Part shown: positions 4,487 to 6,610 of the stretch, in pieces
Position numbering within the stretch: the stretch's first letter is position 1
Layout of the letters: each line of letters opens with the position of its first letter
Origin: Pseudomonadota bacterium
GTDB lineage: Bacteria; Pseudomonadota; Alphaproteobacteria; Rhizobiales; Rhizobiaceae
Length of the DNA: 6,610 nucleotides
Direction: 5' to 3'
NCBI GenBank assembly: GCA_023435335.1
Contig: JAEYRU010000198.1
Span: 1 to 6,610, forward strand
Position numbers and translations under genes: made by a program
Notes under the pieces: model-generated
The model's database searches: none
What the model saw: only the letters and a program-made list of their open reading frames with translations
What the model was told of the DNA's origin: nothing

Positions 4487-6023
4487 ACGGGGTCGCCCGG
4501 CAACCGGAATAGCTGCCGATCTCGATCGGCGCTTCGGGTCCGCATGCGCCCGCGAACCGCGCGCCGAAGCGGCGGGGGCTTGCGATCAGACGGCCGGTCG
4601 CGGCGGAAGACGGCGGCGTCTTCGCGTCCACTATGAGGATTCGTGGAGGCACAACGCCTGCCCGCTGCATTTCGGAGTGGAGCGCCAGGAGCAGGCCGCG
4701 GGAATTCAGGGTGTCGTCCGTCACCCACACGAGCTCTGCAATGTCGGTCGTCCTGAACGCGGAAAGGAAGTCACGGGCGCGGTCGGGGCTGCGGTGAGCG
4801 GCGTCGGTGAGGACCAACAGGCTCGAGATTGTCGTGGCGAACCCGGCGTAAGCCAGGAAAGCGGTGCGCAATCGTCCGGACTCCAGCCGGACCAAGAGCC
4901 AGAGAGCACAGGCCGGCACCCATATTGCCGAGTAGCGGGGTGCGCGCGAGAAATCCAGGCCGGCCGCCAGCGCCGCCACCAGCAGGGCCAGCGGCACAAG
5001 GAAGAGCAGCGCATTGCCCGGCCGGCGCTCCGTCCGCACCAGGGTCGCCGTCAGCACGACAGTCCACAGGGCGAGCGGAATGAACGCGGCGAGGTAGGCG
5101 ATGCCGGACCATGTTCCCAGCGCGGCCTCCGGAACGGCGATCCACCAGGTGCCGAGATACGCCAGGTACGTGACGAGCGCCGAGGCGATCTCCAGGATGC
5201 TTCCTTCTGTCTCCAGCCACGCCGTGTCGAAACCCCCGATCCTGGGTCCGGCCGTGAGCAGGTTCGGCACAAGGCTGGCCAGCACGGCCGTCACCGTGGC
5301 GAAAACGACGAGCTCCACGATCGCGCGCGCGCGCAGCGGCCGGTGGGCGAGCGCCGAGAATGCAATATAGGCAAGCTCGCCTGCCACCACGCCAAGGAAC
5401 AGCTTGTGCATGAGGAGTCCGGCGGCGTTGACCACGAAAAGCGCCGCGAGCCACAGCCACCGTCCTGCGTTCGCGCGCCGGTACCTGGTGACCAGGTAGA
5501 GCGAGGTCAGCGAGAGTGCGAGAACAAGCCCGTAGGGCCGGATATCGCGCGCCAGATAGAGCGCGAACGGGCTGACCGCGAAGATCGCGGCCGTCAGCCA
5601 ATCCGGCTCCCGGCCGAACTCGCGCATCAGCGGCAGGGCCGCGAAGATGAATGTCCCTGAGAACGCGATGCTCAGCATCCGTATTGTCCCCGTGTCGCGG
5701 GGATCGAGGCCGGCGTGGAACAAGGCGGCGAAGAGGGTCGCGTACCCGGGAGGGTGGTTGTCGCGCTCCGCCGCGAACCGCCACACCTCGCGCAGCGGTG
5801 CTTTGGCAGTCGCGTCACTGAGTGCTTCGAGCGAAGCGGAGGTATGCGTCCCGGGCCCGATCAATGCCGGATCGTGCCCGCCGATCAGCATCAGCGATAT
5901 CGCCTCGTCGCTCCAGATCTCCTGATCCGCGAAGGCGAGACAGGCTGCGGCGACGAAACCTAGGTAGAGGACCAGGGCCTTCAGGCCGAGTGGGGCGGAA
6001 GCTGCCGGGGACCGGAGTGTCAT
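4485..6023 (-). CDS. Membrane glycosyltransferase, GT-C fold (family 39/ArnT-like)
   Basis: A 512-residue polytopic inner-membrane protein. GT-C enzymes move a sugar from a lipid-phosphate carrier onto a lipid, glycan or protein on the periplasmic side. A first membrane segment (about 13-32) leads into the periplasmic loop with IWSDEAIS (36-43), carrying the acidic pair D39-E40 expected as catalytic. HPPGY (90-94) and ARDIRPYGL (158-166) are further marks of this group. About eight to ten more hydrophobic segments follow, up to roughly residue 405. The last 105 residues look soluble, with a conserved-looking PDRARDFLSAF (413-423) and two late cysteines (C494, C508) that could form a disulfide. 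The acceptor and donor are unknown. A GGAGGAG site on the minus strand lies 13 nt before this ATG, longer than usual, so the exact start is less certain than the gene. Confidence 0.85.
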   Translation of the reverse strand: MTLRSPAASAPLGLKALVLYLGFVAAACLAFADQEIWSDEAISLMLIGGHDPALIGPGTHTSASLEALSDATAKAPLREVWRFAAERDNHPPGYATLFAALFHAGLDPRDTGTIRMLSIAFSGTFIFAALPLMREFGREPDWLTAAIFAVSPFALYLARDIRPYGLVLALSLTSLYLVTRYRRANAGRWLWLAALFVVNAAGLLMHKLFLGVVAGELAYIAFSALAHRPLRARAIVELVVFATVTAVLASLVPNLLTAGPRIGGFDTAWLETEGSILEIASALVTYLAYLGTWWIAVPEAALGTWSGIAYLAAFIPLALWTVVLTATLVRTERRPGNALLFLVPLALLVAALAAGLDFSRAPRYSAIWVPACALWLLVRLESGRLRTAFLAYAGFATTISSLLVLTDAAHRSPDRARDFLSAFRTTDIAELVWVTDDTLNSRGLLLALHSEMQRAGVVPPRILIVDAKTPPSSAATGRLIASPRRFGARFAGACGPEAPIEIGSYSGCRATP

Positions 6024-6215
6024 GCGCTCGCGTCATCTCCTCCGGCGGCAAGTTGCTGGTAGCCGGCTGCGCAGCCGGCCGCGGCTGTGCCGCTCGCTTC
6101 GCGGCGGGCGCGCAAAGGAGTTGCTGCTGCGCATCGATCCTTGCTAGCGCACCTTGCAGCAGCCCGCCAGATCGTAACCATGGCGGCGCCACCGGAGTTC
6201 CGCCAGGAGATGACC
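6024..6215. other. Divergent intergenic region
   Basis: This spacer separates the minus-strand glycosyltransferase from the plus-strand oxidoreductase and should hold promoters for both. It contains an 18-bp palindrome (6062-6079), an inverted repeat GCCGC/GCGGC (6089-6093 with 6101-6105), and an 8-bp inverted repeat GCTGCTGC/GCAGCAGC (6123-6130 with 6156-6163). No convincing -35/-10 pair could be assigned on either strand, and no small ORF with a good ribosome binding site was seen. Confidence 0.5.
6062..6079. repeat. 18-bp perfect palindrome
   Basis: GCCGGCTGCGCAGCCGGC is fully self-complementary with no spacer. It lies 39 nt before the glycosyltransferase start and 136 nt before the oxidoreductase start. 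It could be a binding site for a dimeric regulator or, as RNA in either transcript, a stable hairpin. Its pure G/C-rich make-up weakens the operator case. Confidence 0.4.
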
Positions 6216-6610
6216 ATGAGGACGATAGTGCTGGGCGCCGGCATCGCCGGACTCTCTACCGCATGGCAGCTGGCGAAGCGTGGCCACGAGGTGACGCTGC
6301 TGGAGCAGGGGCCCGTGCCAAACCCGCTCGCCGCTTCCGGCGACCACCACCGCATCATCCGCCGCGCCTATGGCGCAGCCTCGGGCTACGCCCGCGCCAT
6401 CACCGAGGCCTACGCCGCCTGGGACGAGTTGTGGTCCGACCTCGGCGAGAGCCATTACGACCCGCGCGGCTTCATGTGCCTGTCGCGCGAGCCCGGCGAC
6501 GAGGCCGAGCGCTACCTCGACGGCATGCTTTCCGGCGGCTACGCGGTGGACCGCTTCGACGGGGCGGAGGCCGCCCGGCGCTATCCCTTCGTCGACGCCG
6601 GCTCGATCCG
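6216..6610 (+). CDS. FAD-dependent oxidoreductase, sarcosine oxidase/DAO type (3' end missing)
   Basis: The first 131 residues of a gene that runs off the window. It opens at once with the dinucleotide-binding motif TIVLGAGIAGLSTAWQLAKR (3-22) and E30 (TLLEQG), the acidic residue that binds the FAD ribose. SGDHHRIIRRAYG (41-53) matches the region that follows in monomeric sarcosine oxidase and N-methyltryptophan oxidase, where a histidine/arginine-rich loop lies near the flavin. The likely reaction is oxidation of an N-methyl or D-amino acid with release of H2O2, but the substrate and any covalent FAD cysteine lie outside the window. The start at 6216 is preferred: AGGAG (6205-6209) is 6 nt upstream. 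In-frame ATGs at 6210 (too close to that site) and 6180 (no site) are weaker choices. Confidence 0.85.
   Translation, partial: MRTIVLGAGIAGLSTAWQLAKRGHEVTLLEQGPVPNPLAASGDHHRIIRRAYGAASGYARAITEAYAAWDELWSDLGESHYDPRGFMCLSREPGDEAERYLDGMLSGGYAVDRFDGAEAARRYPFVDAGSI

Noticed and set aside
4677..5660. 327-codon plus-strand open frame opposite the glycosyltransferase
   Set aside because: It is rich in Gln, Arg and Gly without hydrophobic core or motif. The minus-strand frame encodes a coherent membrane protein.

Overview
The window looks like chromosomal DNA from a high-GC alphaproteobacterium. The strong G/C bias at third codon positions, the close packing of genes and the protein types suggest the order Hyphomicrobiales, probably near Mesorhizobium and relatives. 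That placement is inferred from recalled family resemblance; no search was run.

Layout. Positions 1-156 are a leader holding a near-palindrome that resembles operators of MerR-type regulators of acyl-CoA catabolism. Positions 157-1921 hold three plus-strand genes with overlapping stop and start codons: an ECHDC3-like enoyl-CoA hydratase/isomerase-family protein, a VOC (glyoxalase-fold) protein and a small CoA-binding Rossmann protein. Positions 1973-2623 hold a ParD/ParE-type toxin-antitoxin pair with its own candidate promoter, which overlaps the stop codon of the preceding gene. Positions 2688-3971 encode a PLP-dependent O-acetylhomoserine sulfhydrylase. Next comes a 159-nt spacer with two separate strong secondary structures, then a small histidine-free cupin gene (4131-4475).

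The cupin gene converges on a minus-strand gene (4485-6023) for a GT-C type polytopic membrane glycosyltransferase; only 9 nt separate their stop codons. A 192-nt divergent spacer with an 18-bp perfect palindrome then leads into an FAD-dependent oxidoreductase of the sarcosine oxidase/DAO type (from 6216), which is cut off by the window end.

How the parts fit. The first three genes probably form one translationally coupled operon with an acyl-CoA theme. The toxin-antitoxin pair looks like an insertion between that operon and the methionine/sulfur gene. The sulfhydrylase and cupin may be co-transcribed, but a long hairpin lies between them. No RNA gene, CRISPR array or complete mobile element is visible. 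I found no convincing new multi-gene system. The most notable items are the hydratase-family protein lacking both catalytic glutamates, the hairpin with competing pairings before the cupin gene, and the control region of the toxin-antitoxin pair.
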